A stretch of DNA of 64,000 nucleotides from Victivallis vadensis (GCF_003096415.1 NZ_QEKH01000019.1:35598-99597), one strand, 5' to 3'. Shown: positions 1 to 9,373, counted from the stretch's first letter. Notes: a model not told the origin generated them from the letters alone. Translations and numbers: made by a program.

Positions 1-1
1 C

Positions 2-103
2 CGCCCGACCCTGCTGGCCTCCGATGGCCGGACCCTCACGGTCGGCACCGACGCCGGGGTCCTCCGGGGATTTGCGCTTCCGGACAGTACGGCGGAAAAA
101 TAA
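2..103 (+). CDS. C-terminal end of an unidentified protein (partial)
   Basis: An open frame enters from the left edge and ends at a TAA at 101-103, giving 33 residues that include LLASDGRTLTVGTDAG and FALPDSTAEK. The Gly/Asp/Thr-rich text resembles the closing strand of a beta-propeller or repeat protein, but it is too short to name. It lies on the same strand as asd with about 150 bases between them. Other frames over this stretch are longer but low in plausible protein character. Confidence 0.4.
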   Translation, partial: RPTLLASDGRTLTVGTDAGVLRGFALPDSTAEK

Positions 104-253
104 ACGGCCTTTCCTGTCGCAGTCTGATATTTTCGGCAAAAAAGCGGTGTCATTCCGAAATTTCCATTTGGATTTTCCGCAATCCGGGTGTATGTTAAAT
201 AAATATGTGCGCCTCTCTCTATTACGGAGATAACATAAGGAAAAACAAGGAAA

Positions 254-1258
254 ATGGCAAACGGTTTTAATGTCGCGGTGGCGGGTGCCACCGGTGCGGT
301 CGGCGTCGAAATGATCAAGACGCTCGAAAAGCGCAACTTTCCGGTCAAGAATCTGAAGCTGCTTGCTTCGGCCCGTTCGGCCGGCAAGACCGCCACTTTC
401 AAGGGTGAAACGATCAAGATCGAAGAGATGACTGAAGAATCGTTCAAGGGCGTCGACATCGCGCTGTTCAGCGCGGGCGGCGATATCTCCAAGCAGTTCC
501 GCCCGGCGGTCGTCCGGGCGGGCGCGGTGATGATCGACAACTCCAGCGCGTTCCGCATGGACGACGACGTGCCGCTGGTGGTTCCCGAAGTCAATCCCGA
601 AGACATCAAGCAGCACAAGGGCGTGATTGCCAACCCGAACTGCACCACCGCCATCATGCTGGTCGCGGTCGCCCCGCTGCACCGCGCCAAGGGACTCAGG
701 CGCATCGTCGCCGCGACCTATCAGGCCGCCAGCGGCGCCGGCGCCAAGGGCATGGATGAACTGCTCGTGCAGACCCGCCAGCTTCTCGACGGCCAGCCGA
801 TCGCCCCCAAGGCGTTCGCGCACCGGCTCGCGTTCAACCTGATCCCGCATATCGACGTCTTCAATGAGAACGGGTACACCAAGGAAGAGCTCAAGATGCT
901 CAACGAATCGCGCAAGATGCTGCATCTGCCGAACCTGCTGGTCTCCTGCACCTGCGTGCGCATTCCGGTGCTCCGCGCCCACTCCGAGGCGCTGAACCTC
1001 GAATTCGAGAACGACATCTCGGTGGAAGAGGCCCGCGAAATCATCCGCAAGGCGCCCGGCGTCCAGCTCGTCGACGATCCCGCCGCGAAATCCTACCCGA
1101 TGCCCGCGGACGCGACCGAAAAATACGACGTGCTCTGCGGCCGCATCCGTCAGGATATCTCGCGCAACGACAAGCGCGGGCTTGACATCTTCGTTTCCGG
1201 CGACCAGGTGCTCAAGGGCGCGGCCCTGAACGCCGTCCAGATCGCCGAACTGCTCTAA
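254..1258 (+). CDS. asd: Aspartate-semialdehyde dehydrogenase
   Basis: It reduces aspartyl phosphate to aspartate semialdehyde with NADPH, the branch point to lysine/diaminopimelate, threonine and methionine, in the cytoplasm. The 334 residues match the usual family length. A nucleotide-binding loop GATGAVG is at residues 11-17, the catalytic Cys130 sits in NPNCTT, and QAASGAGAKGM follows as in the bacterial enzyme. A purine-rich AAGGAAAA stretch lies just before the ATG. The gene stands alone, followed at once by a hairpin repeat array at 1259. No aspartokinase or other pathway gene is nearby. Family assignment is firm. Confidence 0.97.
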   Translation: MANGFNVAVAGATGAVGVEMIKTLEKRNFPVKNLKLLASARSAGKTATFKGETIKIEEMTEESFKGVDIALFSAGGDISKQFRPAVVRAGAVMIDNSSAFRMDDDVPLVVPEVNPEDIKQHKGVIANPNCTTAIMLVAVAPLHRAKGLRRIVAATYQAASGAGAKGMDELLVQTRQLLDGQPIAPKAFAHRLAFNLIPHIDVFNENGYTKEELKMLNESRKMLHLPNLLVSCTCVRIPVLRAHSEALNLEFENDISVEEAREIIRKAPGVQLVDDPAAKSYPMPADATEKYDVLCGRIRQDISRNDKRGLDIFVSGDQVLKGAALNAVQIAELL

Positions 1259-1626
1259 TCCGGGACTTTGCCTCCGGCAGCCGGGGGCGCTTCGCCCCCC
1301 GGTCCCCCAGACCGGCAAGGTGCCGGCGCCGGGTTCGGTTTTGAATTTTTACTGTGTAAAAATTGCAAAACCGGGGGTATTAATAATGGGTCGGAATAGT
1401 CTATGGGCGTTTTACCGCACCGGCACGTTGCCGGTCGGGTTGCAAGGGCGAAGCGCCTTGCCCACCGGAGGTAACTTGTGCGCGCAGCGCCCAGCTACCG
1501 GTGCCTGATTGAAAATCAGGCCGCGTAGCGCACAAGGTCTGGAGGCCGTAAGGCCGTAAGACCTGCCTGCCTTTAAAACGGCAGGCTTTCCCCGCATGAC
1601 TCGCCTCCAGTGACTGAGGGACATAC
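1259..1626 (+). repeat. Mosaic hairpin array, family A (copy A1)
   Basis: This non-coding stretch between asd and the next gene is a string of short palindromes. In order it holds a CCGG-rich hairpin, CCGGCAAGGTGCCGG near 1312-1326, a T-rich/A-rich hairpin, CCGGCACGTTGCCGG, CAAGG-GCGAAGCG-CCTTG (1443-1460), a long CTTGTGCG/CGCACAAG stem enclosing CCTGATT-GAA-AATCAGG, a GTCT...AGAC hairpin and GCCTGCC/GGCAGGC. The same modules recur at 21750, 62363 and 63574. The short ORFs across it are frames through palindromes and not genes. Confidence 0.85.
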
Positions 1627-1734
1627 GATTTCGAGTTTTTTACGCCCGAAGCTCAAAACCGGAAGATAATAACAGGGCAGTATGGTTTCCCGGATATTTT
1701 TTCTTTCGGCACAGTAATTCAGGTTGCGGTTCTT

Positions 1735-2622
1735 ATGAAACAGAATATTTTTCTCCTGCTCCTGTTTTTGCTGCCGGCCGGTTGTTCCGAACAACCGGCC
1801 GCGTCCGCACCTGCCCCGCGCCCGGAACTGCCGGCCGGTCAGGCCTTGGCGGACCTGCTTGAAAACGGCGGATTCACCGGTCCGCGCTATACGCTGACCA
1901 GTAATCCGCCGCCCAACAGGCACATGCGTGATCCGAACGGGAAATATCCTTTGAGATGGTTCCGGGTAGAGTATAAAGCCCGGCGCTATTTTGCCGGATT
2001 CTTCACTCGCGGCAAGGATGCTTATCTGTTTTCCTATCCGTTGGGAGATGATCTGCTTTTGTGGATCAACTATCTCGGCAGCGACATCAGAATCCAGCGT
2101 TTCCGCACTCAGAACGGTTACTTCATACTCGATTATACCGCCGCAGACGGAACTCACCGGAAAAGCGGCGTCCCCTTCGCCGACGTCGTCGACGAATACC
2201 CCGGCGACGATGGAGTATTCGCCCCTGACGAACCCGAATATGACGATGAACTTATTTACGGTGGCAAATACGGAGCAGGCGGCTTCAAACCTGCTCAGGA
2301 GACAACCATAGAAAATTTCATTCCGAATTTCAAAGCGCTGATTCGCAATGATGACATTGATGCCATTGCTGCAATGATCCATTTCCCGCTTGAAACAACT
2401 CTGGAATTCAACGGTAGAAAAATCCTGTATATTGTCAAAAACAAGAAGGATTTCAGACGTAATTATTCACGCATTTTCCATCCGGAATTCAAGCGGGACA
2501 TGTTGCAACTCGACGATCAGAATTTTTCATTTTGCGGGATGGGAGTTTACATTGATGAAACCAAACTCAGATTACTTCCCGGCAGAGGACCGAATATAGT
2601 AATCCGAGCGCTTAATAATTAA
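1735..2622 (+). CDS. Predicted lipoprotein of unknown function
   Basis: The N-terminus MKQNIFLLLLFLLPAGC is a lipoprotein signal with a lipobox ending in AGC, so the mature protein should start at Cys17 and be lipid-anchored. A short Ala/Pro-rich linker follows (SEQPAASAPAPRPE). The remaining roughly 260 residues show an alternating hydrophobic/charged pattern with no motif I recognise. Codon use is less GC-biased towards the 3' end. It converges with the lysozyme gene and their stop regions overlap by four bases. A role as a lysozyme inhibitor or immunity partner is only a guess from adjacency. Confidence 0.75.
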   Translation: MKQNIFLLLLFLLPAGCSEQPAASAPAPRPELPAGQALADLLENGGFTGPRYTLTSNPPPNRHMRDPNGKYPLRWFRVEYKARRYFAGFFTRGKDAYLFSYPLGDDLLLWINYLGSDIRIQRFRTQNGYFILDYTAADGTHRKSGVPFADVVDEYPGDDGVFAPDEPEYDDELIYGGKYGAGGFKPAQETTIENFIPNFKALIRNDDIDAIAAMIHFPLETTLEFNGRKILYIVKNKKDFRRNYSRIFHPEFKRDMLQLDDQNFSFCGMGVYIDETKLRLLPGRGPNIVIRALNN

Positions 2623-3344
2623 TTCTTTCCCATCTCAACCGGGTTTGCTGAATGCCTTTTTCGTTTCTCCTCTTGTTTTTCCGCCAATTTGCTCAGCTCA
2701 ATTGCAGCATCCCGCCTGCGTAACGCCAAACCGCGATTTGCCGCTTTGGGCTTAATATTTTCCGTATAATCCTTTGAATTCAGCAATTCCAAAGCTGCCC
2801 GACGATAATCTTCCGCTTTCACGGCTCTTAAAAAGCTCTTGTATTTCCTCAACCCAGGCCCGCCGGTGTTGAAGGAAAGGTCCAGACAGACCGCCCTCAC
2901 CAGTTCCGGCTGCTTCTCCCAGGCTTTGGAATCGACTTTCTGACCGTTCCAGACCTTTACCGTTTCACCGTTCTTCAAACGCCTCTCTTCCCACATCCCC
3001 TTGTTGAACGCCTCTTTCACATCTTTTTCCGCAACCTGAAACGAAGCCTCAAACAACTTATCGATCTCCTGATTGCTGAATGTGATATTTGCAAACTGCT
3101 TCTCAATATCTTTGGCTTTCTTCTCGCGTTCACTGTCGGAAAGCTTCTTCAATCCCTGTAAATCCTCAATCACTTCTTTCGGAAATTTTTTCAGGGTCTT
3201 GAATGTGGCGAGAATGTGCTCTTCAGCCAGATTGGCGCCAACTCCGAGCGTCGGCCACGACTTGCCATCCCGGTAAACTTTCTCCTTCCTGCCCTCCCGG
3301 TAGGAAAGATGCTTAGAGCTTATCCCTGAATAAAGAATCGGCAT
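2619..3344 (-). CDS. GH24 (T4-type) lysozyme domain protein, 5' end altered by a MITE
   Basis: This should cleave the beta-1,4 bond of peptidoglycan. The catalytic text YREGRKEKVYRDG...TLGVG lines up with T4 lysozyme at exact spacing: Glu17, Asp26 and Thr32 correspond to T4 Glu11, Asp20 and Thr26. A C-terminal helical part (LDLSFNTGGPGLRKYKSF) also fits the family. At 241 residues it is longer than T4 lysozyme because of a charged insert around residues 50-120. No signal peptide is visible. The start codon and the first nine residues lie inside the MITE at 3316-3476, so the native N-terminus is probably lost or was part of a larger protein. It may be a phage remnant or an effector domain. Confidence 0.8.
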   Translation of the reverse strand: MPILYSGISSKHLSYREGRKEKVYRDGKSWPTLGVGANLAEEHILATFKTLKKFPKEVIEDLQGLKKLSDSEREKKAKDIEKQFANITFSNQEIDKLFEASFQVAEKDVKEAFNKGMWEERRLKNGETVKVWNGQKVDSKAWEKQPELVRAVCLDLSFNTGGPGLRKYKSFLRAVKAEDYRRAALELLNSKDYTENIKPKAANRGLALRRRDAAIELSKLAEKQEEKRKRHSANPVEMGKN

Positions 3345-3476
3345 GATGCCGCGCCGAAATGTCAGTCGCGAAGCCTGATAAAATTGACGATACTGGAGGT
3401 ATCGGCGATTTTAGCGGGCAAACGAATGGCGTTTCGCCGCAAATCAGGACGATTTGGCTTATTTAGGGATAAGCTC
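3316..3476. mobile_element. 161-bp MITE with 18-bp inverted ends and TTA target duplication
   Basis: The left end GAGCTTATCCCTGAATAA (3316-3333) and the right end TTATTTAGGGATAAGCTC (3459-3476) are inverted repeats matching at 17 of 18 positions. TTA flanks both sides (3313-3315 and 3477-3479), which fits the 3-bp TNA target duplications of IS1031-type members of the IS5 family. It has no transposase gene, so it is a non-autonomous element. A related single end, GAACTTATCCCTGAATAA, is at 16654-16671, also next to a TTA. Confidence 0.75.
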
Positions 3477-3479
3477 TTA

Positions 3480-3628
3480 TTCAATGCCGCCGTCAGACCG
3501 CGCCCGGCGATATCCGGAGCCAGTTCACGGCCCGGCGCACTGAATTTTCCTTCGTCGATATCCTTGCCAAGCTCTTTTTCCAGTTTTTCCCGATCCCGGT
3601 TGAAATCCGTTGTATTTTTGACAGTGTT
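3480..3628 (-). pseudogene. Gene remnant upstream of the MITE
   Basis: On the minus strand a frame without a usable start codon reads convincingly charged protein text, including DREKLEKELGKDIDEGKF and SAPGRELAPDIAGRG, and runs straight into the MITE. The frame opens only after a TGA at 3629-3631. It is on the same strand and directly 5' of the lysozyme gene, so the two could be halves of one larger gene split by the element. This is inference; no start, RBS or family match supports an intact gene. Confidence 0.35.
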
Positions 3629-3753
3629 TCACCGCAATAACGGATTTTGTCAATTTCCGGCACTCGCGCAACTGTAACCATGTCACAAATTCACAACAAT
3701 GGAAAAATTCTGTTAAAATCAGATAAAATCTGCTATTTTTATCGATTTTGCTA

Positions 3754-3782
3754 TTGACATTGTCACGATTTCAGTACATAAT
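3754..3782 (+). promoter_or_regulatory. Sigma-70 type promoter for the GntR-type regulator
   Basis: TTGACA at 3754-3759, a 17-base spacer and CATAAT at 3777-3782 form a near-consensus promoter. It overlaps the upstream in-frame ATG at 3748, which is why the start of the following gene is placed at 3820. The bases before it (3660-3750) are strikingly AT-rich with repeated GATTTT/AAAATC words. Confidence 0.75.
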
Positions 3783-3819
3783 ATATGCAACAGACAAAAT
3801 CAGATTGGAATTCGAGACC

Positions 3820-5124
3820 ATGTCAGACAAACTTCAGGCGGCGCGGGAATATATTCTGCAGAAGATAGAACGCGGAGAACTCGCCGGCGGCGCGAAACTT
3901 CCGGCGGCACGGGAGTATTCCGAGGAAATCGGCGTATCGCTGCCCATCACCCAGATGGCGTTCAACTCCCTGACCCGGGACGGCATTCTGGCCAGCGTTC
4001 CACGGCAGGGAACCTATGTGCGCCGGGATTGGAACTGCCGGATTCTGCCCGGCAGCTTCCGCACTTTCCGGCCGGTCTGGACGGAGATCATCCGCAATCA
4101 GGTAGTGCCGGAGGTTCCCGGTTTGCGCATCTGCGACGCATTCCGGGAAAGCGCCTTTGAAATCCGTTCCACCTTCGACGCCAACTGGCGGCAGGACGAC
4201 TATCTGGATCTGAACGAATTTCTGGAAGAGGCTTATCCGGACCGCGGCGACTTCTTCATGACGCAATTCCAGTCTTTCCACGCCCGGGACGGCAAATTGT
4301 ACGCCATTCCGCTGATCTTTTCACCGTGGGTGATCTGCTGCAACGTCCACATGATCGAAGCCGCCGGGGGAGAACTTCCCCGCCCAGATTGGAACTGGCA
4401 GGATTTCCTCGCCCTGATCGGGCTTCTCCGCCGGAAATATCCGCCGGAGCAGGTGTTCGACCTCTGGTATTCCCCGACTTTCCGGCTTACCTTCCTGTTC
4501 CGTTCCGGCGGCGCCGTACTGGAACGGGCGGCGGACGGCTCCTGCCGCGTCCGGCTCGACGAACCGGAATCCATCGCCGGGCTGAAACGCCTGCAGGAAC
4601 TTTCCCGCGTTCTCGGCGATTCACGCCTGCACTGGTATGACAGCCGCAGTTCTTTCCGGGCCGGAACCATGGCGCTGGCCGCCGCCGCCCGCGAAGACGT
4701 CGATTTCAACGCCGCTTTCGAGTGGATCAGCGTGCCGCTTCCGATGCTGCCGGGCGGCGCCGACCGCACCCGTCAGGCCAATGACCTGCTCTGCGTCCGG
4801 CGGCAGGTCACCGATTTCCGGCAGGTCGCCGAAGTCGTCCGGCTGCTGCTGTCGCAGCAGGTGCAGGACCGGCTCGGCGCGATCCGTTACGGCATCCCGA
4901 TCCGCCGTTCATCGGCGATCCGCAGCTTCAATGAGGAAGACCGCCGCGACGCGGTATTCTTCTCGGAACTTCCCAAGATCGTGCCGGATCACAGTCTGGG
5001 CTGGTCCGAATTGCAGCGTCTGCTGCTGACCGGGATCGACCGCATCCGGCACGGGCAAGCCGAACCAGAACCGGTCGCGACGGAACTTGCCGCCGCTTTC
5101 CGTACCATTATCCGATACAGTTAA
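3820..5124 (+). CDS. GntR-type transcriptional regulator fused to a solute-binding-protein-like domain
   Basis: Residues 1-75 are a winged helix of the GntR type: [19 protein letters not shown], then [15 protein letters not shown] and GTYVRR at the wing. The rest (about residues 85-434) resembles a family-1 sugar-binding protein of ABC transporters, with [15 protein letters not shown] and [13 protein letters not shown], and has no signal peptide. It therefore looks like a cytoplasmic one-component sugar sensor that recycled a binding-protein fold. The ATG at 3820 is chosen over 3748 because the earlier codons fall inside the promoter. It is 20 bases upstream of the pseudopilin and PL8-like genes and probably controls them. 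Confidence 0.85.
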   Translation: MSDKLQAAREYILQKIERGELAGGAKLPAAREYSEEIGVSLPITQMAFNSLTRDGILASVPRQGTYVRRDWNCRILPGSFRTFRPVWTEIIRNQVVPEVPGLRICDAFRESAFEIRSTFDANWRQDDYLDLNEFLEEAYPDRGDFFMTQFQSFHARDGKLYAIPLIFSPWVICCNVHMIEAAGGELPRPDWNWQDFLALIGLLRRKYPPEQVFDLWYSPTFRLTFLFRSGGAVLERAADGSCRVRLDEPESIAGLKRLQELSRVLGDSRLHWYDSRSSFRAGTMALAAAAREDVDFNAAFEWISVPLPMLPGGADRTRQANDLLCVRRQVTDFRQVAEVVRLLLSQQVQDRLGAIRYGIPIRRSSAIRSFNEEDRRDAVFFSELPKIVPDHSLGWSELQRLLLTGIDRIRHGQAEPEPVATELAAAFRTIIRYS

Positions 5125-5144
5125 CCAGAAAAGGGGGAAACGAT

Positions 5145-5906
5145 ATGTGGAAAAAATTCACCTTGATTGAGCTGCTTGTAGTCATAGCGATAATAGCCAT
5201 TCTCGCCTCGATGCTGCTTCCGGCCCTGAATAAGGCGCGGGAACGGGCGCGGGCGATCAGCTGTACTTCCAACCTGAAGCAGTGCGGCCTTGCGCTCCAG
5301 CTCTATGCCGGCGATTACGACGGCTACAACCTCAAAGTGCGGAAAGTGACCGCAAGCGGCACACAGGCGGCGTGGAACAACGCCCTCCTCGGCTGGAAAC
5401 ATTACGCTTCCGGCAGCGGGCAGAAAATCAACCTGCAGCAATACGGCTGCCTCCCCTATCTCTCCGGCCCGGAGAGCGTCACCCGCTGCCCTGCCTCCCT
5501 ACCGGAAACTCCGGCCCGGAGCAATTTTTCCTACGGCATGATGGAAGTCACCTACTGCGGGAACTGGCCGAACATCAAAGACAGCGTCGGCAACATCGAC
5601 CGCCGCCTCACTCCGACGGATAAATATATCATCAGCCGCAATTTCAAAACTCCGGCGACAACCGTATTCCTGGCGGATACCGGCTTTACCGGACTCAGCG
5701 GCAAGGCCGCGTATTCGCCGAAATCGTTCAAACACACCGAACCGGAAACTCAGGAAGGGGTCGCCGGCGGAGTGATGGCGCGGCACAGCCGGAAAGCCAA
5801 CTGCCTGCTGGCGGACGGCCATGTTTCGGCGCTCTCCAAAGGAGAGCTTGCCACAACGGCCAACCGGTTCACCTATGTACTGGACAATCAGGGTTTTCCG
5901 CAATAA
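5145..5906 (+). CDS. Pseudopilin-like protein, H-x9-DG type
   Basis: [20 protein letters not shown] is a class III prepilin signal: a short positive leader, cleavage expected before Phe5, Glu at +5 of the mature protein, then a hydrophobic helix. The C-terminus carries [12 protein letters not shown], the H-x9-DG signature typical of Lentisphaerota and Planctomycetota pseudopilins. The mature protein should be processed by PilD-type peptidase and sit in the inner membrane or join a type II secretion-like pseudopilus. A purine-rich GGGGGAAA stretch precedes the ATG. It lies directly before the PL8-like lyase gene, a pairing repeated in three other loci of this window. Confidence 0.9.
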   Translation: MWKKFTLIELLVVIAIIAILASMLLPALNKARERARAISCTSNLKQCGLALQLYAGDYDGYNLKVRKVTASGTQAAWNNALLGWKHYASGSGQKINLQQYGCLPYLSGPESVTRCPASLPETPARSNFSYGMMEVTYCGNWPNIKDSVGNIDRRLTPTDKYIISRNFKTPATTVFLADTGFTGLSGKAAYSPKSFKHTEPETQEGVAGGVMARHSRKANCLLADGHVSALSKGELATTANRFTYVLDNQGFPQ

Positions 5907-5910
5907 CAGG

Positions 5911-8457
5911 ATGTTACGGATCATGCACAGAAAAATCGTTTTTCCCCTGTTCGTTCTTCTTTTCACCGCTTTCGCCGCTTTCGCGGCCTCCCAACCGCAA
6001 TGGAAGTGGCGGCAGTCGAAGTACTGCCGGATTACGGAACACGCCGGGAAAAAACTCCTGACGGTCGCGATTCCGGCAGACGCCCCGGAAATCTCCCGCC
6101 GGAACACCGCCGATACTCCCGTCGGGCTTACCTGTTTTGAAGGGCAGCCGATCGAATTTTCGATCCGGCTCCGGAACTCCGGCATCTCCCGGCCGGACAA
6201 CCTTCACAACGGCATCAAGTTTCAACTCTACTTCCGGGACGGCAATGGAACGGAGCGCTGGACTCAGGCGGAGATTCCGCACGAACCGTTTCCGTGGCGG
6301 CGGTTCCGCTTCTCGGAGCGGATTCCCGCCGATGCGACTTCCGGGACGCTTCGCCTCGGACTTCAGGGGAGTTCCGGCAACGTGGAATTCGACCTCGATT
6401 CCCTGCAGATACGTCCTCTGGACCCGGAACTTTCTCCCGTGCCGCCGACTCCGGAGCAGATCCGGGAATGTGAGCTGATCGAATCCCGGCTGCGTGCCGG
6501 TCTGCCGGCGCAACAGCCGCCCCCCGGCCCGGAGGTGAAAAAGCTGCTCGAACGTCAAAACGGCGACGGCACATTCCGGGACCTCGATTATTCCGCCCGC
6601 AACCGTTCCATCTGGCCTGCCGCGAGGCATCTGAAGCGTACGTTCGAACTGGCTCTGGCCCGGGCGACGCCCGGCCACGCGCTTTACCGCGATCCGGCCG
6701 CCGGGGAAGCCGTCCGCAAAGCCGTCGCCTGGTGGGCGGAACGACAGCCGCAGAACGGCAACTGGTGGTGGAACGACATGTACGTCCCGAAAATCCTCGG
6801 GAACATTCTGCTGCTTTCGCCGGAACTCTTTCCGGATGGCCCCCGGCGCCGGGCTGCGCTGAACGTCTGCCGGCAGGCGTGCTTCCTGAGCCGTTACACC
6901 GGCAACAACCGCGTTTTCATCGCCGCCAACATCTTCTGCCGCGCCCTGCTTGAACGCAATCTGCCGGTGATGGACCGCGCCGCCGCCGTCCTTTCCGAAG
7001 AGATCCGGTTCGCACCCGCCGAACATAAAACAGCCTGGAGTTTCGGCGGCATCCGGGCGGACGGCTGCTATCACCAGCATGGCCCGCAGATTCAGTTCGG
7101 CAACTACGGCGGCGAATTTCTCGCCAACATCGCTTACTGGTCCAATATCCTCAAGGAAACACACTGGGAATTGTCGCCCGAACAGTGGCGGATCATGCGC
7201 CATCTTACCTTCAACGGCTTTCAGTGGGTGCTCTGGCGCGGTCGGATGGACCTGCTCGCCTGCGGCCGCCAACTCGGCCGGAACGCCGCCGAAACCAAAG
7301 GCGAACGAACGCTCAACGCATTCGCACAGTTGCGCAACGCCGATCCCGGCGACCGCGCGCCGTATGATGCGGCGCTCCGGCGCAACCGGGACGGCGAAAA
7401 CACACTGACCGGCAACCGGCACTTCTGGAATTCAGATTACATGGTACACCGCCGTCCGACGTGGTACGCATCGGTCCGGATGAATTCCGTCCGGGTGCGT
7501 CCGATTGAGGACGATACCAACTGGGACAACGCGCTCGGCCGTTATTTCTCCGACGGCGCCTGTCTGGTCATGCGTTCCGGCAGAGAATATGAAAACATCA
7601 CCGCCTGCTGGGACTGGACCCGCCTGCCCGGAACCACCCTGCCGAAAACTCCGGTCTACACCGGTGAAGATGCCAGAAGATTCGGACTCAAAATCGGCGG
7701 CGGCGACCTGCCGCGCTGGACTCACAGCCGCAACTGGCGGCAGCTCGGCGAAACCGGATTCGTCGGCGGCGTCACCGACGGCGAACGCGGCGCGGCGGTT
7801 TACACTCAGGATCTTGATGGGGTCCGGGCCCGCAAAGCCTGGTTCTTCGACCGCGACGCGATCTACTGTCTCGGCAGCGGCATCACCTCGACCAGCCCTT
7901 ACGAAGTCGCCACCACCGTGAACTCCTGCCTCCGCAACGGCGAAATCCAACAGGGGGACGGCTGGTTCCGGCACGACGGCATCGGCTACCGGGGCGAAAA
8001 CCTGAAGCTCACCGCCGGTCCCCGCACCGGCGACTGGCGTTACGTGGAGGGAGGCCTGACCCGCCCCGTCCCGGAAACGAAGGAGCTTTTCACCCTGACC
8101 GTCGAACATGGCGTAAAACCGCGCAACGCCTCCTACATCTATACGATCCTGCCCGGAGCCACGCCGGAAGAGACCGCCGGAACGCCTCCCGGCCGGGTTC
8201 TGCGCAATACTCCGGAGTGTCAGGCGGTGGAATTTGCGGACGGCGTCCGTGCCGCGATCTTTTACGAACCCGGCAGACTGGACGATTTTGAAACCGATAC
8301 TCCCGGCGTTTTCCTGATCGGCAAAGGGACGGTTCACGCCGCCGACCCCACCGGCCGGCATTCTTCATTCACGCTGAAGTTGAACGGAGTCTCCCGCAAG
8401 GTCCCGCTTCCCGCCGGAGAGTTCGCCGGGCAAAGCGTCAAAATCGTTTTGAAGTAA
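5911..8457 (+). CDS. Polysaccharide lyase, family 8-like (hyaluronate/chondroitin/xanthan lyase type)
   Basis: A signal peptide (IVFPLFVLLFTAFAAFAA) is followed by a beta-rich module (about residues 30-190), an alpha-toroid and a C-terminal beta-sandwich. Family 8 catalytic text is visible: NGNWWWNDMYVP holds the Asn, DGCYHQHGPQ the His and FGNYGGEF the Tyr, with GRQLGRN after them. This predicts beta-elimination of uronic-acid polymers outside the cytoplasm. The start is either 5911 or 5923 (MHRKIVF); both keep the signal peptide. Longer upstream readings overlap the pseudopilin gene and are rejected. The 3' end overlaps the convergent nucleoside hydrolase gene by 20 bases. Exact substrate is not deducible. 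Confidence 0.85.
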   Translation: MLRIMHRKIVFPLFVLLFTAFAAFAASQPQWKWRQSKYCRITEHAGKKLLTVAIPADAPEISRRNTADTPVGLTCFEGQPIEFSIRLRNSGISRPDNLHNGIKFQLYFRDGNGTERWTQAEIPHEPFPWRRFRFSERIPADATSGTLRLGLQGSSGNVEFDLDSLQIRPLDPELSPVPPTPEQIRECELIESRLRAGLPAQQPPPGPEVKKLLERQNGDGTFRDLDYSARNRSIWPAARHLKRTFELALARATPGHALYRDPAAGEAVRKAVAWWAERQPQNGNWWWNDMYVPKILGNILLLSPELFPDGPRRRAALNVCRQACFLSRYTGNNRVFIAANIFCRALLERNLPVMDRAAAVLSEEIRFAPAEHKTAWSFGGIRADGCYHQHGPQIQFGNYGGEFLANIAYWSNILKETHWELSPEQWRIMRHLTFNGFQWVLWRGRMDLLACGRQLGRNAAETKGERTLNAFAQLRNADPGDRAPYDAALRRNRDGENTLTGNRHFWNSDYMVHRRPTWYASVRMNSVRVRPIEDDTNWDNALGRYFSDGACLVMRSGREYENITACWDWTRLPGTTLPKTPVYTGEDARRFGLKIGGGDLPRWTHSRNWRQLGETGFVGGVTDGERGAAVYTQDLDGVRARKAWFFDRDAIYCLGSGITSTSPYEVATTVNSCLRNGEIQQGDGWFRHDGIGYRGENLKLTAGPRTGDWRYVEGGLTRPVPETKELFTLTVEHGVKPRNASYIYTILPGATPEETAGTPPGRVLRNTPECQAVEFADGVRAAIFYEPGRLDDFETDTPGVFLIGKGTVHAADPTGRHSSFTLKLNGVSRKVPLPAGEFAGQSVKIVLK

Positions 8458-9373
8458 TACCGGAATATGAAGTACACGCCCGGTCCATCCACTCCTGAAC
8501 CAGCCGGGCCAACTTCTCGTCCGATGCGGCCGGGTGCAGGAAAACCGCTTTTCCATCGCCGGGCGTCCAGCGGTGACGGCCGGTGGCGGCCTCGAAGTGA
8601 AGTTTTCCCTCCGGGCCGGGGACCATCAGATCCGACAACTCTCCGGCAGCGTACAGCACGGCCAGCTGATCCCAGCTCGAACGCCGGTATTCCGGGTCTC
8701 CGCTGCCGGAAATCCGGTAGATGAGGCGCAGCAGGTCGCCGCGCTCCCCGGCCGGACAGTGCGCCGCCGAAGTCATCACGCTTTTCCCCCACGGAGATAC
8801 GACCAGTTCTCCCCGGAAACGGTTGAGAACGGTTTCGGCGGCCAGCGGCCCCATGCGCCAGTTGAAGCAGTCCGCCCCTTCCGGGAAAGGCGCTTCCGCC
8901 ATCGTGACCAGCCGTTTCACCTTGCGCCGGAACAGCTCTCCGCCGCCGGAAAGAAAAAGTTCCGCAATCGAAGTCAGAAGCCCGATTGCGCAGACCGTCA
9001 CGCTCCGGTCGGGAGCCGCTTCCAGAAGCCGCCGGTAAAAGGCGCAGGAATCCGGCAGCCTGTTCCGCTCCGCAACGCAGGGAGAAACAGACCGCACCAC
9101 TTCACGGGGATAAAGAAGCCCGGAAGAACGGGACGCATGGCGGCGGTACTCCTCCGTATCCTGCCGGCTCCGGTTGCAGCCGACCGGAAGCTCCGGCCGG
9201 CCGAACACCTGCAAAAATCCCCGGACCGCCGCGGCCGGCCACGGCGAACAGATACTGGCGTTGACTCCAAGCAGCCGGATGCGTCCGGCATCGGCCAGAG
9301 CGCAGGCGACCGCCAATGCTCCGGCGTCATCGCAATCGGTTTCAAAATCGGTATCGATAATCAGAGAATTCAT
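8438..9373 (-). CDS. Nucleoside hydrolase-like protein
   Basis: The N-terminus MNSLIIDTDFETDCDDAGAL carries the Asp cluster (Asp7, Asp9, Asp15, Asp16) that binds calcium and ribose in inosine-uridine nucleoside hydrolases; this DxD-x5-DD spacing is seen in bacterial paralogues of the family. The 311 residues fit. No signal peptide is present, so it should act in the cytoplasm, hydrolysing an N-ribosyl or related glycosidic bond. It is the last gene of a minus-strand operon with a heparinase-like lyase and a glycoside hydrolase, so the true substrate may be a glycan-derived compound and not a nucleoside. Confidence 0.8.
   Translation of the reverse strand: MNSLIIDTDFETDCDDAGALAVACALADAGRIRLLGVNASICSPWPAAAVRGFLQVFGRPELPVGCNRSRQDTEEYRRHASRSSGLLYPREVVRSVSPCVAERNRLPDSCAFYRRLLEAAPDRSVTVCAIGLLTSIAELFLSGGGELFRRKVKRLVTMAEAPFPEGADCFNWRMGPLAAETVLNRFRGELVVSPWGKSVMTSAAHCPAGERGDLLRLIYRISGSGDPEYRRSSWDQLAVLYAAGELSDLMVPGPEGKLHFEAATGRHRWTPGDGKAVFLHPAASDEKLARLVQEWMDRACTSYSGITSKRF

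Noticed and set aside
1490..1520. Possible tRNA gene around the CCTGATTGAAAATCAGG hairpin
   Set aside because: Only an anticodon-like arm is present. There is no T-arm GTTC-type motif, no pairing acceptor ends and no D-arm at the right distance; the surrounding bases form one long extended hairpin instead.
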